Position numbers and translations under genes: made by a program. Source: Torreya grandis (Eukaryota; Streptophyta; Pinopsida; Cupressales; Taxaceae). From it: DNA of 64,000 bases. Positions 34,366-45,507 of this stretch are shown piece by piece; within the stretch, counting starts at the first letter, position 1, and each line of letters starts with the position of its first letter. The stretch spans positions 807,001 to 871,000 of the forward strand of contig JARHVA010005356.1 in the NCBI GenBank assembly GCA_037957365.1. The letters are read 5' to 3'. The notes beneath the pieces are model-generated. The model searched no databases, was not told the DNA's origin, and saw only the letters and a list, made by a program, of their open reading frames with translations.

Positions 34366-35790
34366 CTAGTCTGCAAAAGGGAACTTTAGATGAGTCTTTA
34401 AAGTTAAGGTTTTTTTTTTTTTGCATGACCGAAGGTTCATATCTAGAGGAGCGACCACAAGGTAGGACTTCTTTCTCCTTACTACTGTCCAACCGTCCTC
34501 TACCTTAGCTGCCTCAGCAACCCATGCCTCAGAAGACAATGATCTTTGGAATCCAGTGGGCATAAAATCCTTGTGAGAATCAAACACAGTCTAGCTCTTA
34601 GAAAGATCCTCCAAAGCAGGGGAAGAGACCACCATCTCCTCCTTTGGCTTAGCTATATCACTAACCACAGCCTCCGCAAGGGCTTCATTAGATTGTTTCA
34701 CCAAAGATTCCTCTTCAACTTTTAGTTCAGATTATGAACTTTCCTCATTCTTAGACTCTGAATCAGTTGTTGCTTCCAGAGGTTGTTTATCAATGTTATG
34801 TTTAGAGGAAACCTTAGGCCACCAAGAAGGTGAACGTCTGGGATTGGATTTCCCAGCAACACAACGAGCAAAAATATGACCCATCTGGTGGCACTTCCTA
34901 CACCAAAAAGGGATCCCCTCATAATCCAAAATTTATTTCTAGGTACCCCTTGGGGATTCAAGGCAAATTGCCTCAGGAAGGCCCTTAGAAACATCTAGAT
35001 CTACCAGGAATCGTGCACACGTCGATTGGAGTAGAATCATACTATCTTCTTTATATAAAAAATCCCCTATAGCATTTCCAATGGTTTTAAAAACCTCCTC
35101 ATGCCACAGGTGTATCAGAAGATAAGGGAGCTGTACCCATATAGGGAGCTTGTTAAAGGATTCTGAGAGAGGATTAAAATCCTTATGCCAAGGTTTGGCC
35201 ATAAGAGGAAATCTGCCCTGCCAAGAAAAATTATTGTGACACAATATAGACTTCCTATCTTCAGGGCTTTGAAATACTATTATAAAAAAGCCCTTGGTGC
35301 AAGGAATGATTTGAACATCTCTAATTTGCATCCAGTTCTTTGAAATCTAGTTCTTTAGACCTATAAGAGAGGGCCAAAAACCATAGAAACAAAAAATGGC
35401 ACCACAAGAGGAAAACCGTTCTTTCGATTGGAAGATATTTTCCACTAGTTCAGGTTCTAGAGTTACCCTAATAGGTTTTAAAGCACTTACAGGTGAAATG
35501 CGGGTTGGCCCAAATGATGCATGAGGTAAAGCATCATGAATATCTGCTTCAAAGGCTGCCACATTCGTGAATGTTCTTCCCCCAAGTCCATACCCTGAAC
35601 CAGGAGCATAGGCAGAATGTAAGGCTATAGTATCTCCTCCCCTCGTAGAAGAAATCACTTTAGGGGCATTCAGATCCCTCCCCTCACTAGCAAAAAAATC
35701 CCCACCCTTAATGGTAGCCACAGCCACACCAGCTGCCGGAATCCCAACAGCTGATTTCAAATTTTGAGGGAGCGAGCGCATAAGAGTCAT
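34366..35790 (-). pseudogene. LINE ORF1 (DUF4283 and CCHC zinc knuckle), LINE-C
   Basis: ORF1 binds LINE RNA to form the transposition particle. An ATG at 35790 opens a frame that continues to TAA near 34366 with only about five or six nonsense codons (about 35346, 34941, 34935, 34731 and 34590), mostly TAG. The N-terminal ~150 residues are Ala/Gly/Pro-rich. Then comes a DUF4283-type region (WMQIRDV, GFFIIVFQSPEDRKSIL, FPLMAKPWHKDFNP, LPIWVQLP, about 35340-35110). A complete zinc knuckle follows, CRKCHQMGHIFARC (CX2CX4HX4C, about 34870-34911). The C-terminal part is acidic and ends near DGWTVVRRKK and a Lys/Thr-rich tail. All breaks are single-base, so the reading frame is otherwise preserved. 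Confidence 0.88.
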
Positions 35791-35830
35791 GTGAAATGCT
35801 TGAAGATAGTTTTACATTAAAAAATGTTCA

Positions 35831-35849
35831 TGAATTTCTTTCTTTGTTT
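35831..35849 (-). repeat. Target-site duplication of LINE-C, right copy
   Basis: TGAATTTCTTTCTTTGTTT, identical to 34070-34088. Confidence 0.9.
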
Positions 35850-36297
35850 ATATGGTATAAATAATGTATTTTCTAGGATAAAATGTTTTATTCTTGTTTG
35901 TTTAGTGGTATCTTATGTGTTAGGATTATATTAAGTTAGTTTTCACCTTTTTGGATATGTTTCCCTGCTCTAACCTTATGTAACACCCAAAAAGACTAGT
36001 TGTACAAGCATGAACATACATTAGAGGTTAACAAGAATTAGTTAGAGAGTTTTTAGGGGTTAAAAAAATGAGATGAGTCAAGTAGTAATTCATCCCAATG
36101 TAGATAGGGTAGATTTATTTAATAAAATAAATAATAAGATCAAAAAAATTGAGAAGAGAAGACTTTATGCCTTTGTTTTTTTGTATATGACTGTATAATT
36201 TCAGGAATGTTAATAAATGAAGAAAGATTTGAATAATATTGAGACTTAATTTGAGACCCTTGCTAAGTGATATATATGTATTTATGTATATTTATAT

Positions 36298-36298
<1 letters not shown>

Positions 36299-36389
<91 letters not shown>
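36299..36389. repeat. (CA)n microsatellite
   Basis: Uninterrupted CA dinucleotides for about 90 bp, preceded by 'tatatgtatttatgtata'. It lies in the G2 5' LTR at a position where the 3' LTR has only a short TA run (43223-43240). His/Thr open frames through it are artefacts. Confidence 0.95.
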
Positions 36390-36390
<1 letters not shown>

Positions 36391-36398
36391 AACACATA

Positions 36399-36666
36399 TT
36401 GTTGATTTCATTATGTAGTTTGAGTTGTATCATTGATCTATATATGTAAAAGAGAGAAATGTAGGCCTAGAGAATTCTATTTTTGACACAGTCAAGTATC
36501 AAGAGGTGTGGAAGGTTATTTTAGTCCAATTTAGGTATTTTAGTGATTTAAATTGTGTTTTTAATCACTAATTAATAAAATAATGTTTTTTAGATACTCA
36601 TAACCCCTAAAGGAGACAAAAACTTCATTAAACCTCAATTTTATTGCACAAAATATTGTGCCTTGT

Positions 36667-36718
<52 letters not shown>

Positions 36719-36720
36719 TA

Positions 36721-36761
<41 letters not shown>

Positions 36762-36776
36762 ATATGTATATATATG

Positions 36777-36847
<71 letters not shown>

Positions 36848-36848
36848 G

Positions 36849-36887
<39 letters not shown>

Positions 36888-36962
36888 TTATATATATATA
36901 TATATATGTATATATATAAACACACACACATATATATATATATGTATATATATATGTGTGTT

Positions 36963-37037
<75 letters not shown>

Positions 37038-37320
37038 GTATATATATATATGGATTTTCTATCTAGTTTGAGTTGTATCATTGATCTATAGATGTAAAGG
37101 AGAGAAATGTAGGCCTAGAGCATTCTGTGTTTGACATAATCAAGTATCAAGAGGTGTGGTAGGTTCCTTTAGTCCAATTCATGTATTTTGATGATTGAAA
37201 TTATATTTTTTAATCACTAATAACTAAAAAAAAAAACTCAAAACCCATGGAAGAGTTAAAAAATTCATTCAAATGACAAGTTTGTTGCACACAGTCTTAT
37301 ACCTTATTTTATTGTGTATA
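36399..37320 (+). repeat. Internal LTR duplication with compound microsatellite
   Basis: The block beginning 'gttgtatcattgatcta' at 36424 recurs at 37072, a 648-bp period, each copy ~260 bp and continuing through 'agtcaagtatcaagaggtgtgg'-type text. Between them (36669-37053) lies a compound (CA)n(TA)n(TGTA)n(TG)n(TA)n tract. The 3' LTR has the block once (from 43256). Confidence 0.85.
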
Positions 37321-37906
37321 GTCAGGTTGGTATTTTCTGACTATATTTTTAGTTAAATGGAGTTTTCTTTAAATTTACAAAGTTTCTTGATGTTAGCATA
37401 GACCTTATTTCAATTTTTCTATCCCTTTAAACTCCATTTTGAATTTTAAAATACCAATTTGTAACCTGTCAAGTCTATGTAGAACCATGCCTGTGGTTTT
37501 TGGTCAATTGTTAGTTATATACCTTCACGACCTTTTTAAACCTTAAAATTTCACCTAAAGATTGGGATTATTATCATAAAATTAAATCAAGTTATTTATT
37601 TAAGTTTTGGTATGTGTGAAATATTTTGTAACCAATACTCAATTTTGACTATCCTAGAGACCTAATTAAGGCCTAGTTTCAAGAAGGTTTGGTTCAGTTA
37701 TCACACTTACCTTCATATTTGGTCCATAAAACTTTATAAGAATATTTATAACCTTAATTGATATATAAAAATATATTTAATTTTTATTTAACACTTGTGT
37801 GTTTTCCAAATCAACTAGATAAATACTTTAGGAGGGCTACAAGGATATGGGGCCTAATAGAGACAACTTACATTTTGTATTGATCAATATCTCTCCTGCT
37901 ACATCA

Positions 37907-38159
37907 AATTGGTCAAATACTAGGTTGGATACTTAAATTAATATTAAAGTAAGGTGACACTTTTTAGAAGAAAACTAAATTGATATTTTGTTAGCTAGTT
38001 GAGCTGAGAAGCCATAATGTTGCCTAGTAAGAACCTAATAGGATGTGGAAGAGTGGGTATCTAGATGGGAGATGCAATCTTGGAGGCATTATGAAACTTA
38101 AGAGTGGGTTTTGATTTAAGGTCAACATCATTATAGGTTAATCAAAAAAGATGAACTAT
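37907..38159 (+). other. Leader of G2
   Basis: Sequence between the 5' LTR and gag with no recognisable features beyond a possible degraded primer-binding site at its start. Confidence 0.45.
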
Positions 38160-39080
38160 AATAGGGAATGTCAGTAACAGGGAAGAAGAACCACAAGCAC
38201 TAGATGAAGAAAAAGAAGAAGAGTGAGAGGAAGAAGGAATTGATAGACTAATGAAATTAGTCCTGGGACATGAGTCTAAACCAAAGATATAACTTCCCAC
38301 TTATGAAAGAAACCTATATGGATAGGATCTCATTGATTGGATTATAGATTTGGATAAGTATTTTAGTTATGATAATGTACCATAGGAAAACAAGATCAAT
38401 TTTGCTTACACCAAACTAAAAGGACATGCATCCCTTTGGTGGGATTATATATAGGATGAAATGAGATAGAAATGCAAGGTAAAGATAAAATATTATGATA
38501 GGATGGTAGCTAAAGTGAAGGCAAAATTTCTACCTAGTGATTATCATATATTCAATAAATTATAAAGTTTAAAGCAAAAAGAGATGGTTGTTATGGACTA
38601 TACCGAGTAATTCTATAAGTTGACCATTAGATTTGGTCATTTAGAAAGAAGATGTAGAGAATATTTATAGGTATCTCAATGGGTTAAGGTATAATATTTA
38701 AGATGAGTTCAGCCTAACAAGTCTAAGGACTCTTGAGGAGTGCTACCAATATGCTTTGAAGGTATAATACAAGCTCAATAGAAGATAAACTCAATAAAAT
38801 AGGGGTAGGATAATAATTTATATAGGTATAGATCAATAATGAGGAAGAGGCACATCACAAAGAGAAAATTTAGAACCAAGTACCTCTAAAGAATATGCAT
38901 CCAAGTCAAGAGGTAGATTCAAAAGAATGAGACCATACATTAGAGGAGGATACACAAAAAGAGGAAGAGTATTAAGTGATTTCACTGGTAAATATTTTAA
39001 ATGTAATAATTTTATTGGTCATAGGTTTTGGGAATGTCCATATAATGCTCAAACTAGTGGATCTAGAACTAAAAGTAGAA
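38160..39080 (+). pseudogene. Ty3/gypsy gag (G2), broken
   Basis: After an acidic Glu/Lys start, reading past stops gives LPTYERNLYG, DLIDWIIDLDKYFSYDNVP, NKINFAYTKLKGHASLWWDY and KIKYYDRMVAKVKAKFLPSD, followed by LKQKEMVVMDYTE and FYKLTIRFGHLE. This is the Retrotrans_gag pattern (F.G...DW...LE.YF, A...L.G.A..WW, W..L...F...F.P). The knuckle near 38990-39035 reads YFKCNNFIGHRFWECP, with the first Cys replaced by Tyr. Stops are mostly TAG or TGA. It would form the particle shell. Confidence 0.85.
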
Positions 39081-39720
39081 ACCAAATAGTCTAATCAGAA
39101 GAAAAGATTGTTGATTCTCCATCTCATATTGAAGAATTAGAAGTTGTTGAATCTTTTTTAATTAGGATAATCTGATCAAACCACCCAAGCAGAAAGATCA
39201 TGCCTAAATAATGACTATACTCAAGACAACATGCAAATATCAAGGTAAGTAATGTAAGTTGGTGATTTATTTAGCTAGTACATATAATATATCTATAGTA
39301 GAGATGGTAGAAAATATTTTATTGAAGAGGATACCACATCTAAACCCATATAGGGTCTCATGTATTTAAAAGTGATATAAATTTCTTGTGAATGAGCAAT
39401 GTTGGCTAGTTTTTTTAGATTTGAGGATACAAGGATATGGCATTATGTGACATAATGTCAATGGATTACCATGTAATCCTAAGGAGACCTTGTAAATATG
39501 ATATAAATACTACTCATGATGGAAGAAAAAATGTATACACCTTGGATAAGAATGGAATAAGCCATACATTATTGACTCTTAAAGAAAAAGACAATGGACA
39601 AAGGACCAATGTAAGTGTTATGATAGTGAGTAAGAAACCTTTTAAATGTTATGTAAGAAGAGGAGTTGGGTTTTGGAGTTTTGATCAAACCAAGGATTTT
39701 TATAATATCCACTAAGTTGA
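39081..39720 (+). pseudogene. Ty3/gypsy protease region (G2), broken
   Basis: Text such as VEMVENILLKRIPHLNPYRV near 39303-39360 and CDIMSMDYHVILRRP at 39443-39490 corresponds to the protease C-terminal half (VEKLGL.., HPxPYxVSW, CDVxPMDxCHxLLGRPW, with the final 'LLGRPW' reading ILRRPC). The active-site Asp-Ser-Gly is not readable. The segment 39437-39715 is open and ends near the start of RT. Confidence 0.7.
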
Positions 39721-39879
39721 AATAATTGCCTCAATAGGTGTAATATATGTTGGTAGAATATGTTGATATTATGGTGGATGAATAACCCAATGAGCTTCCA
39801 TCTATTAGGAGAATCAGTCATCACAATGACTTTGTATTAGGTGAAAGTTTTCTTTAAAAATATAAGTAAAATATGAATC

Positions 39880-40620
39880 CATAATAGAATGAAAAAATAA
39901 AGAAGCAAATATAAGACCTCATGGATAAAGGATTAATCAAAGAGAGCCTCGGCCCATGTGTAGTACTAGTTGTACTAATGCTAAATAAAGAGGGAGATTA
40001 GAGAATGTGCACATATTATAGAGTAATAAACAAGATAACCATAAGGTATAGGTTCCCTCTTCCAATAATTGATTATTTTATGGATTACTTGAGTGGTTAT
40101 AACTACTTTTATAATATGGATCTCCAGAGTGGTTATCACTAGATAAGGATAAGTGAAGGAGATGAATGAAAGAATGCCTTTAAGACAAATGAGGGGTTGT
40201 ATGAGTGTATTTTCATACCATTTTGTCTCACTAATTACCCAAGCACATTTAAGTATAAAAAATTGTCATTGGTAAGTTTGTTACTATTTATCTAGATGAC
40301 AACTTGATTTATAACCCTAGAAAATAGGAGCATATTTAGCATTTAATAATGTTAATATAAAGGTTGTAAAAGGAAAGGTTATTGATTAACCTTAATAAAT
40401 GTTTGTTCATGAAGATAGAGCTTGTTAATATTGTTTTTGTGATCTCTTAAGGTTTTTTTAATATGGATAAAGACAAGGTGAAATCAATCATTGAGTCCAA
40501 CTCTCAAGACATCATATGAGTTAAGAAGCTTCCATGGCTTAGCTAGATTTTATAGGAAGTTTATCTAAAATTTTAGTGGGATTTGTGCACCCATTGTTGA
40601 TACTATAAGAGGGTATAAAA
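39880..40620 (+). pseudogene. Ty3/gypsy reverse transcriptase (G2), broken
   Basis: Readable blocks: GLIKESLGPCVVLVVL near 39920-39975, TYYRVINKITIRYRFPLP near 40010-40065, DYLSGYNYFYNMDLQSGYH near 40085-40140, AFKTNEGLYECIFIPF near 40175-40225, and ELRSFHGLARFYRKFI near 40520-40565 in the connection. The catalytic YxDD box (near 40294) reads FI, stop, MTT, with the Asp-Asp pair lost by a frameshift. It is plainly an RT by its order but is inactive. Confidence 0.8.
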
Positions 40621-41100
40621 AGAGATCTATATGGAATGATATACCTGAGAGAAATTTTTAGTTATTGAAGAAATTAATAACAAAATAGCCTATGTTGGCA
40701 ATTCCCATTTTTAACAAGGTGTTTTAAGTTGAGTGTTATATAAGTGGGGTGGCCATTAGAATAATACTAAGTCAAAAGGGCATACATGTATCATAATTTA
40801 GTGAGAAGATAAATAAGGCCAATAAATTGTATTCAACTTATGATATTGAATTATATGACATGGTTCAAGTATGGAGGAAGTGAAGACATTATGTAATTCC
40901 AAAGTAGTTAGTTATATTCATGGAAAATCATGTACTTCACTTCATAACCAATAAGCCCAAGCTTATTCAAAGGCATATGAACTAGGTGGAGTACTTGTAG
41001 AACATAAAAAAATTTGTCAATCACAAGTAAGGTAAAATAAACAAAGTAGAGGATTGTCTAAGTAGGAAAACTTTACTTATAATTGAAATCAAGCTTGAGA
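40621..41100 (+). pseudogene. Ty3/gypsy RNase H (G2), broken
   Basis: Fragments KLITK, PMLAIPIFNKVF, VECYISGVAIRIILSQKG near 40725-40785 (the family's 'FEVxxDASGxxIGAVLxQ'), FSEKINKANKLYSTYDIELY near 40798-40858 (FSEKLNxAxxxYSTYDKEFYA) and FITNKPKLIQ near 40942. The first catalytic Asp is replaced (VECYISG). Several stops are present. Confidence 0.78.
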
Positions 41101-42410
41101 GTGGGGGAATAAAGTCACTCAAGGAGCTATATGAAACTGATTTAGAATTTTAAGATGTATATAAGGATTGAAAGAAGCTAACTATATAAATAGAGAGTCT
41201 TGGATGGAGGACATGATTCAGGATGTTTTGTTGTTCAAATTAGTTCAACTTTGTGTGCCAAGGAGTTATGTGAGAGATAATTTGATAAAGGAGAATCATT
41301 GTGGAAGTTTGTAAGGCCACTTTGGCCTTAACAAGACCTTGACCCAACTTAATAATAATTATTATTGGCTTATAATGCAATTATATGTGAGGAAGTTTGT
41401 ATAAAGGTGTTAAGTTTATAAATATGCATAGGGAAAGAGCACTAATATATGCATTTATCATCCCTTACCAGTACCAAATATGCCTTAGGACTCTAATAGC
41501 ATGGACTTTATCATGGGGTTTCTAAGAACTCAAAGAGGGCATGATTATATTTTTGTTTTTTTGGATATATTTTACAAGATGTCTCATTTCATACCTTGCA
41601 AGGCAACCAATGATGTTACTCATGTGGCCAATTTATTATTCAAAGAGGTAGTTAAACTACATGGAATACCATTGATTATTATTTTAGATAGAGATACCAG
41701 GTTTGTAGGCCACTTTTGAATAACCTTGTGGTGAAATCTAGGAACAAATTTTAACTTTATCTCAGCTTACACCCTTAAATAAATGGCCAAACTAATGTAG
41801 TCAATAGAAGTTTGGGTAACTTGCTAGGATGTTTGACAAAGGATATTCCTAAATAGTGGGACCTAGTATTGTCACAAACAAAGTTTGTTTAAAATTAATT
41901 TACAAATATAAGTATAGTAAGGAGCATATTTCAAGTGGTGTGTGGTATGAAACCAAGGAGAGTCTTTGAGTTGAGAGATCCAAGAGAGATGGATAAAATA
42001 AGTGTTGAGGGAGAAGAGTTTTCTATTGCCATGTAAGAGGTGCATGATAAAGTGAAGAATCAATTAGAGTTGAATGTGGAAAAGTAAAAGAAACATGTTT
42101 ATTTAAAGAGGACATATATCAGTTTTTAGATTGGATACATGGTGTTAGATCACTTTAAGAATAAAAGGTTTCTAAAAGGTGAGTATAACAAACTAAAAAA
42201 GAAGAAGATTGGCCTATGCAAGGTCATCAGTAAATTATCTAATAATGCCTATGATATAAAGTTTTTTAGTGGTATAGGATATCTCATATTTCAAATTTTA
42301 TATAATTTTATCCATATAATGAAGGAGATAATTAGGATCAACCACCTGGGAGTGAAGACACAACGTCCAACAATGGGCAAATCAGCTATTATAAGCAAAA
42401 GAACTTAAAC
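41101..42410 (+). pseudogene. Ty3/gypsy integrase (G2), broken
   Basis: The zinc finger begins near ENHCGSL, stop, GHFGLNKTL (41292-41340). The core is best preserved at 41501-41719: SMDFIMGFLRTQRGHDYIFV with the first Asp, FKEVVKLHGIPLIIILDRDT with the second. The third catalytic position is lost: GQTNVVNRSLGNLLGCL near 41782-41832 has Asn where the family has Glu. The C-terminal domain at 42139-42330 reads LKGEYNKLKKKKIGLCKVIS then NNAYDIKF, matching the 'PKGTYNKLKxKKIGPxKI..NAYxIxLP' block. It would insert element cDNA into chromosomes. Confidence 0.87.
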
Positions 42411-42608
42411 TCATCTTGAAAAATAAGTTTGTAAAGAGAACAAGAGGTAAATATTATTATTAGTAATTAGTGAAGTGTAAAAATAATATTATAGAGTATT
42501 TCACTTGAATTAAAACAATATACATCATAAATCATGGAATTACTCTTGAAGACCTCATGAATAGGAGTTCATGGGTCAATTTCTTGTTCCTAAGGAGTAT
42601 GATACAAG
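42411..42608 (+). other. G2 sequence between integrase and 3' LTR
   Basis: AT-rich. No clear polypurine tract is left next to the LTR ('aaggagtatgatacaagag' is the nearest purine-rich run). Confidence 0.45.
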
Positions 42609-44084
42609 AGCATCACCCTATCTAATAAATTTTGTATTTTTATTATAGTTCTAAGTATTTAAGGGGTATTTATAGTCTTATATATCATATTTTAGTCATT
42701 TATAGGTCTCATGAGTGAATAAAATTTGAATTGGACCTCTTTTGGAATTTTCTTGACAAAAATAGCAATTCAAGTTTTGGAATTTATTTCTTTCTTTATA
42801 TGGTTTAAATAATGTTTTTTATAGGATAAAATGTTGTTTTTTTGGTTTTGTTATGGGTATTTTAGGTTTTAAAATGTTATTAATTATTTTTCCACCTTTT
42901 TGGATGTGTTATCATGATCTAACCTTATGTAACACCCAAGAAGGCTAGTTATATAAGCATGAACATATGTTGGAGGTTAACAAGATTTAACTATAGATAT
43001 TTTAGGGGTTAAAAAAATTAGAGTATTATAATATTAATTCATCCCAATGTGTGTAAGGTGGAATGATTCAATAAAATAAATAAGAAGATCAAAAAAATTT
43101 AGAAGAGAAGATTGACTGCCTTAATTTTTTTTGTATGCCTTTATAATTTAAAGAATGTTAATGAATGAAGAAATATTTGAAGAATCTTGAGACTTAATTT
43201 TATACCCTTGGTAAGTTATATTATATATATTATTGATTTATTGGTTTATTTTAAGTTGTATCATTGATCTATAGATGTAAAAGAGAGAAACTCAGGCCTA
43301 GAGCATTTTGTGTTTGACATAGTCAAGAATCAAGAGGTGTGTAAGGTTCCTCTAGTCCAAGTCAAGTATTTTGATGATTTAAATTATGTTGTTTAATCAC
43401 TAATAATTAAAATAAACTTGTTTATATAATAAAAACCCATAGAGATAAAAACTTCATTCAAACCTAAAGTTTATTGCATACATTATTATACCCTATTTTC
43501 TTGTGTATAGTCAGATTGGTATTTGTATATTTTTTAGTATATTTTAAGAGAAGTAGAGTGTTATTTTAATTTAAAAAGTTTATTTATGTTATAATATACA
43601 TAATTATAATGTTTTTATCCTTTTATATTCCATTTGAGTTTGAAAAGACCAATTTTTAACCTCTTAAGTCTATGTAGAACCCTACCTATAGTTTTTGGTC
43701 AATTGGTGCTTATATACCCTAAAAACCTTTTCAAACCTTAACTTGGGATTATTGTGATAAAATTTATTAAAATGGTTTCTTGAATTTTTGGTATGTTTGG
43801 AATATTTTTGAGCCAAAACTTAGTTTTTACTATCATAGAGACCTAATTGAGGCCTAGTTTTAAGAATGTCTAGTTGAGTTATCATAGTTACCTTCAAAGT
43901 TGCTCTATAAAAGTTTGTAAGGAGATGTATGACCTTAATGGGTATCTAAAATTTTATTTTATTTAAGTTTAACCCCTGTGTGTTTTCTAAATAAAAAGGA
44001 TAATTTATTTAGTAGGACTACAAAGATAGAGGCCTAATAGAGACATTTTCCATTTTGTATTGGCATCTCTCTCCCTCTACAACA
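42609..44084 (+). repeat. 3' LTR of G2
   Basis: 1.48 kb, aligned with both pieces of the 5' LTR. It preserves the pre-insertion state at the LINE-C site ('ttatttctttctttatatgg' near 42784) and at the duplicated microsatellite block. It ends CTACAACA near 44084. Confidence 0.85.
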
Positions 44085-44740
44085 ATCTACCACACATAGG
44101 GAGAGAATCTAAATTTGATGAATAAAATATTTAATTGTACATATTTGGTGTATTTTATATATATGGTTATTTTAGTTTTATGATACATTATTATGATAGT
44201 AGAACTGAAGCTCTTTAGAAAATATAGAGTATGAAATTGAGAGACCGTTATTTTTATTTTGAGCACACAACTATCAATACCAAATGAATTACTCAAATTC
44301 TAGATATAAAGACTCCATGACCACCTATTTTAAACATGGAATATAATTTAGATCAAATAAATTTTCAATTTGAGTGATCCTTGTGAGTGGATCATTACCA
44401 TAAAATTTGTGTAAGTCTACTTTTGGTAACCTCAAATTCAGACCAAGATTGGTAGTGTGATTGTTCAGAAGAGGAGAACAAAATTGGAGTGGTGTAGGGT
44501 TATTTTTAAATGAATAAGATATAAATTTATTTAAATTCCTAATTATATATTTTAATTGATCACACGAGCCATTCATATACACTCTCATCCTTGTGGTATC
44601 CCCTTTAACTCCATTGAGATCCTCTTTCTACACCATGCCATGTAACTCTGAATAAAGTTGTTGAACCACCTCTAAAATATGTAGATCAAAATTTCTAGAC
44701 TCTATGTCATTCTTGTGAGAATTTGTAGGAGTTTCATTCC
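44085..44740 (-). pseudogene. Ty3/gypsy gag N-terminal half (G4, proximal part)
   Basis: Minus-strand text: SELHGMV near 44640, then LRLPKVDLHKFYGNDPLTRI, TQIENLFDLNYIPCLK (44325-44450), then YLEFEQFIWYQWLC-like text, SISYSIFSKELQFYY, and LSLCVVDC at the junction with G2. This is the Retrotrans_gag pattern (LPKxDxxKFDGxDPxxWI.Q.E.FF, WYQWL.., F..EL...Y). It resumes at 33897 after the 10.2-kb G2 insertion. There are several stops. It would make the particle shell. Confidence 0.85.
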
Positions 44741-45145
44741 ATTTCTTTCATCCTCAAGTGTTAGGACTAGCCATGCACAAACCCTAGGAGGGTTTCAGCC
44801 CCCCAAAAAGTGTATTAGCAAATTATATTATTGTGATCACCTCACCAAGATGAATCCAATGACTTATATTGTGCACAAGGGTGAAAAATTTTGTCTCAAA
44901 AAATGTATTGGCATATAAACCATTGCAATCATCTCACATAGACAAATCCATTGATTACTAAGGTTTAAATAATTTAGACTTTTGTCCCATTTTTTTCAAA
45001 AACACACTTCCAACAATGTTGTAGTGATGAAAAAGATTGAATTCTTCCCATGTCATAATTCATGTTTTTTTATCATTAAGTTTAAAGGAGATGTGAAATA
45101 CAATATCTGAAAAAAATATATGTTATAAAAACTTGCCCAAATCAA
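44741..45145 (-). other. Leader of G4
   Basis: Sequence between the primer-binding site and gag on the minus strand, without recognised genes. The plus-strand frame 44715-44918 shows no motif. Confidence 0.45.
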
Positions 45146-45158
45146 ATCTCTAATACCA
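45146..45158 (-). other. Primer-binding site of G4
   Basis: Minus strand TGGTATTAGAGAT, one transition from TGGTATCAGAG, the usual plant site for initiator tRNA-Met, lying two to three bases after the LTR end. Confidence 0.75.
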
Positions 45159-45160
45159 CT

Positions 45161-45507
45161 TATAATTAAATTACTTAGATGTTCTCATAATATAATATTA
45201 TATAGAATAAATAAGAACATAATATGTAGACCCACATAATAATTGATAGAAGAGAAGATTGATTGATAAATATAGTTGAGCCACTTCAAGGGGGCAACCT
45301 ATACAACAATGTAATAAGATCATAATTCACAATATGCTGATCAAATACTAATTACTACCTCCTGTATATACTTTACTTTACCATGGTTGTTTCATAGGCC
45401 AAACTTACTAATAATATAGAGAAATGTGATAAGATAATATAAGAGATATATAAGCCACAAGTCAACCACACATATTCCTAAACACACCATAGGTTAAGGG
45501 CATATCA
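45161..45507 (-). repeat. 5' LTR of G4
   Basis: About 347 bp. On the minus strand it starts TGATATGCCCTTAACC and ends near AATTATA, just before the primer-binding site. It contains a TATATAT run near 45440. The 3' LTR of G4 is not in the window; the element is cut at about 33290. Confidence 0.75.

Larger units (their letters stand above)
34089..35830 (-). mobile_element. LINE-C: ORF1-only LINE with intact ends
   Basis: A 1.74-kb insertion in the G2 5' LTR bounded by a perfect 19-bp duplication. On the minus strand it has a short 5' leader, one ORF1-like frame (35790-34366), and a 3' end whose last ~45 bp match LINE-A and LINE-B. There is no endonuclease or reverse transcriptase, so it must have used another LINE's machinery. 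An internally deleted or dedicated ORF1-only family is possible. Confidence 0.88.
33898..37906 (+). repeat. 5' LTR of G2, expanded and interrupted
   Basis: Aligns with the 3' LTR: 'catcaccctatctaataaatttt' at 33901 and 42611, 'ccttatgtaacaccca' near 35976 and 42924, and 'cattttgtattg' near the end of both. It is 4.0 kb rather than 1.5 kb because it contains LINE-C (34089-35830) and a duplicated ~260-bp block separated by microsatellites (36300-37320). It ends CTACATCA at 37906; a weak primer-site resemblance (ttggtcaaat) follows. Confidence 0.82.
33898..44084 (+). mobile_element. Complete but decayed Ty3/gypsy element (G2) with both LTRs
   Basis: Flanking direct repeats (33898-37906 and 42609-44084) enclose gag, protease, RT, RNase H and integrase in + orientation. 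It is inserted in the gag gene of G4: minus-strand gag protein reads continuously across the two outer junctions. Five-base flanks are gcaat and acaat, one mismatch, as expected of an old duplication. The pol wording (SMDFIMGFLRTQRGHDYIFV, DRDTRFVGHF) fits a gypsy lineage different from G1 and G3. Confidence 0.87.

Noticed and set aside
36267..37091. Open frames of His-Thr, Tyr-Ile and Cys-Val repeats on both strands
   Set aside because: They are translations of CA, TA and TG microsatellites and have no coding meaning.
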